A DNA stretch of 6,254 nt, taken from contig DINW01000059.1 of the NCBI GenBank assembly GCA_002423705.1, positions 1 through 6,254 on the forward strand, written 5' to 3'. This DNA is from Clostridium sp. UBA5530 (GTDB lineage: Bacteria; Bacillota; Clostridia; Clostridiales; Clostridiaceae). The notes beneath the pieces are model-generated. The model saw only the letters and a list, made by a program, of their open reading frames with translations. It made no database searches and was not told the origin of the DNA. The translations under genes were made by a program, and so were the position numbers. This document shows, piece after piece, positions 5,671-6,254 of this stretch (position 1 is its first letter; each line of letters begins with the position of its first letter).

Positions 5671-6254
5671 TTAGTTTTGTTTGATTTCATCCATTACATA
5701 TTTTAAATCAATATCTTCTTCTATAGCCTCTGGCGTCCACGGAATATATTTGTCAACAGCAACTCCTACGCCACCTATACCCTTTCCTTTATCAATTGCA
5801 CTGTCTCTAGAAGTAGGATAGCAGAAGGAAAAATCACCCAAAACACTTAAAGTACAATTACTATAGTCCGTTAATCCCTTTGTATTTCTCCCTACTACAG
5901 TTACTTTTTTAGATTTTTTACAAAGATGAACAAATGAGTCACCAGAACTTCCACAGTATTTATCGCTTAATACATATACCTTCAATGGTCTGTCCTGTCC
6001 TTTTATTTCAAAATCAAACTCATTGTCATCCTCTTTAATAAAACCCTTTCCCATATTTTTGTTAATCTTTGCCTTCATATATTCTATGAGTTTTATTGTT
6101 TCTTCATCTGCACCTTTTTTGACCATTTCATCCATTATAGCAATACGACCTTCACAGTTTCGCTTAGAGTAATTTACATATATATCTTCCCCTTGGACCA
6201 ATTCATTAAGTGTACAGTTCTCTTTAAAAATATATTTTAGTAAAGGGAAGTATG
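5671..6254 (-). CDS. S41 (C-terminal processing) family peptidase, C-terminal part only
   Basis: The frame is open through the right edge of the window, so the start and N-terminal region are missing; 193 complete residues are visible. An apparent start at 6201-6199 is an internal TTG with no ribosome site and 17 open codons before it. The S41 fold is suggested by LKVYVLSDKYCGSSGDSF, where the SSGD (window residues 102-105) fits the SAxE-like nucleophile segment of tail-specific proteases. The first serine is probably catalytic. It is followed by VVGRNTKG, matching the family's hGexTxG turn, and by GGVGVAVDKYIPWTP and a final helix. The catalytic Lys usually found about 25 residues later is not obvious. 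S41 enzymes of this type are often exported peptidases, but six cysteines in this part hint at a cytoplasmic protein. Substrate unknown. Confidence 0.75.
   Translation of the reverse strand, partial: YFPLLKYIFKENCTLNELVQGEDIYVNYSKRNCEGRIAIMDEMVKKGADEETIKLIEYMKAKINKNMGKGFIKEDDNEFDFEIKGQDRPLKVYVLSDKYCGSSGDSFVHLCKKSKKVTVVGRNTKGLTDYSNCTLSVLGDFSFCYPTSRDSAIDKGKGIGGVGVAVDKYIPWTPEAIEEDIDLKYVMDEIKQN

Overview
This window comes from an AT-rich Firmicute, most likely a Clostridium or close relative. By eye, GC is about one third. Coding strands are rich in AGA, ATA and TTA codons, ribosome sites are strong AGGAGG/GGGAG types, and terminators are intrinsic with U-tracts. The protein families (NptA/PhoU-type phosphate transporter, DUF1062, Fpg/Nei-like protein with an N-terminal MIEIPES) are also typical of Clostridia. 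No insertion sequence, tRNA, rRNA, CRISPR array or phage gene was seen.

All six genes lie on the minus strand, so transcription runs from high to low coordinates. In that order they are: the C-terminal part of an S41-type peptidase that enters from the right edge (5671 to >6254); a DUF1062 zinc-ribbon protein with an S4-like C-terminus (4780-5352); an atypical Fpg/Nei-family protein (3687-4514); an XRE regulator (2945-3562); a GNAT acetyltransferase (1970-2782); and a Na/Pi cotransporter with a PhoU tail (58-1671). Better starts than the longest ORF were chosen for the DUF1062, Fpg-like and XRE genes from ribosome-binding sites. The transporter uses TTG. The peptidase has no start in the window.

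The genes look mostly like single transcription units, not one operon. Intrinsic terminators follow the peptidase (5531-5571), the DUF1062 gene (4641-4677), the GNAT gene (1885-1945) and the transporter (1-55). Candidate promoters precede the Fpg-like gene and the XRE gene (both with extended -10 TGnTATAAT), the GNAT gene and the transporter. No terminator is clear between Fpg-like and XRE, or between XRE and GNAT, so some read-through Fpg-XRE-GNAT transcript is possible. No shared pathway is evident.

The most interesting parts are non-coding or atypical. The leader of the DUF1062 gene has an 8-codon reading frame with a ribosome site, a hairpin at its stop, and a stem that would mask the main start codon, with a competing upstream complement. 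A nested dyad array sits just upstream of the XRE promoter. The Fpg/Nei-like protein keeps the fold signatures but lacks the N-terminal proline nucleophile and other hallmark residues. No complete new multi-gene system is visible.
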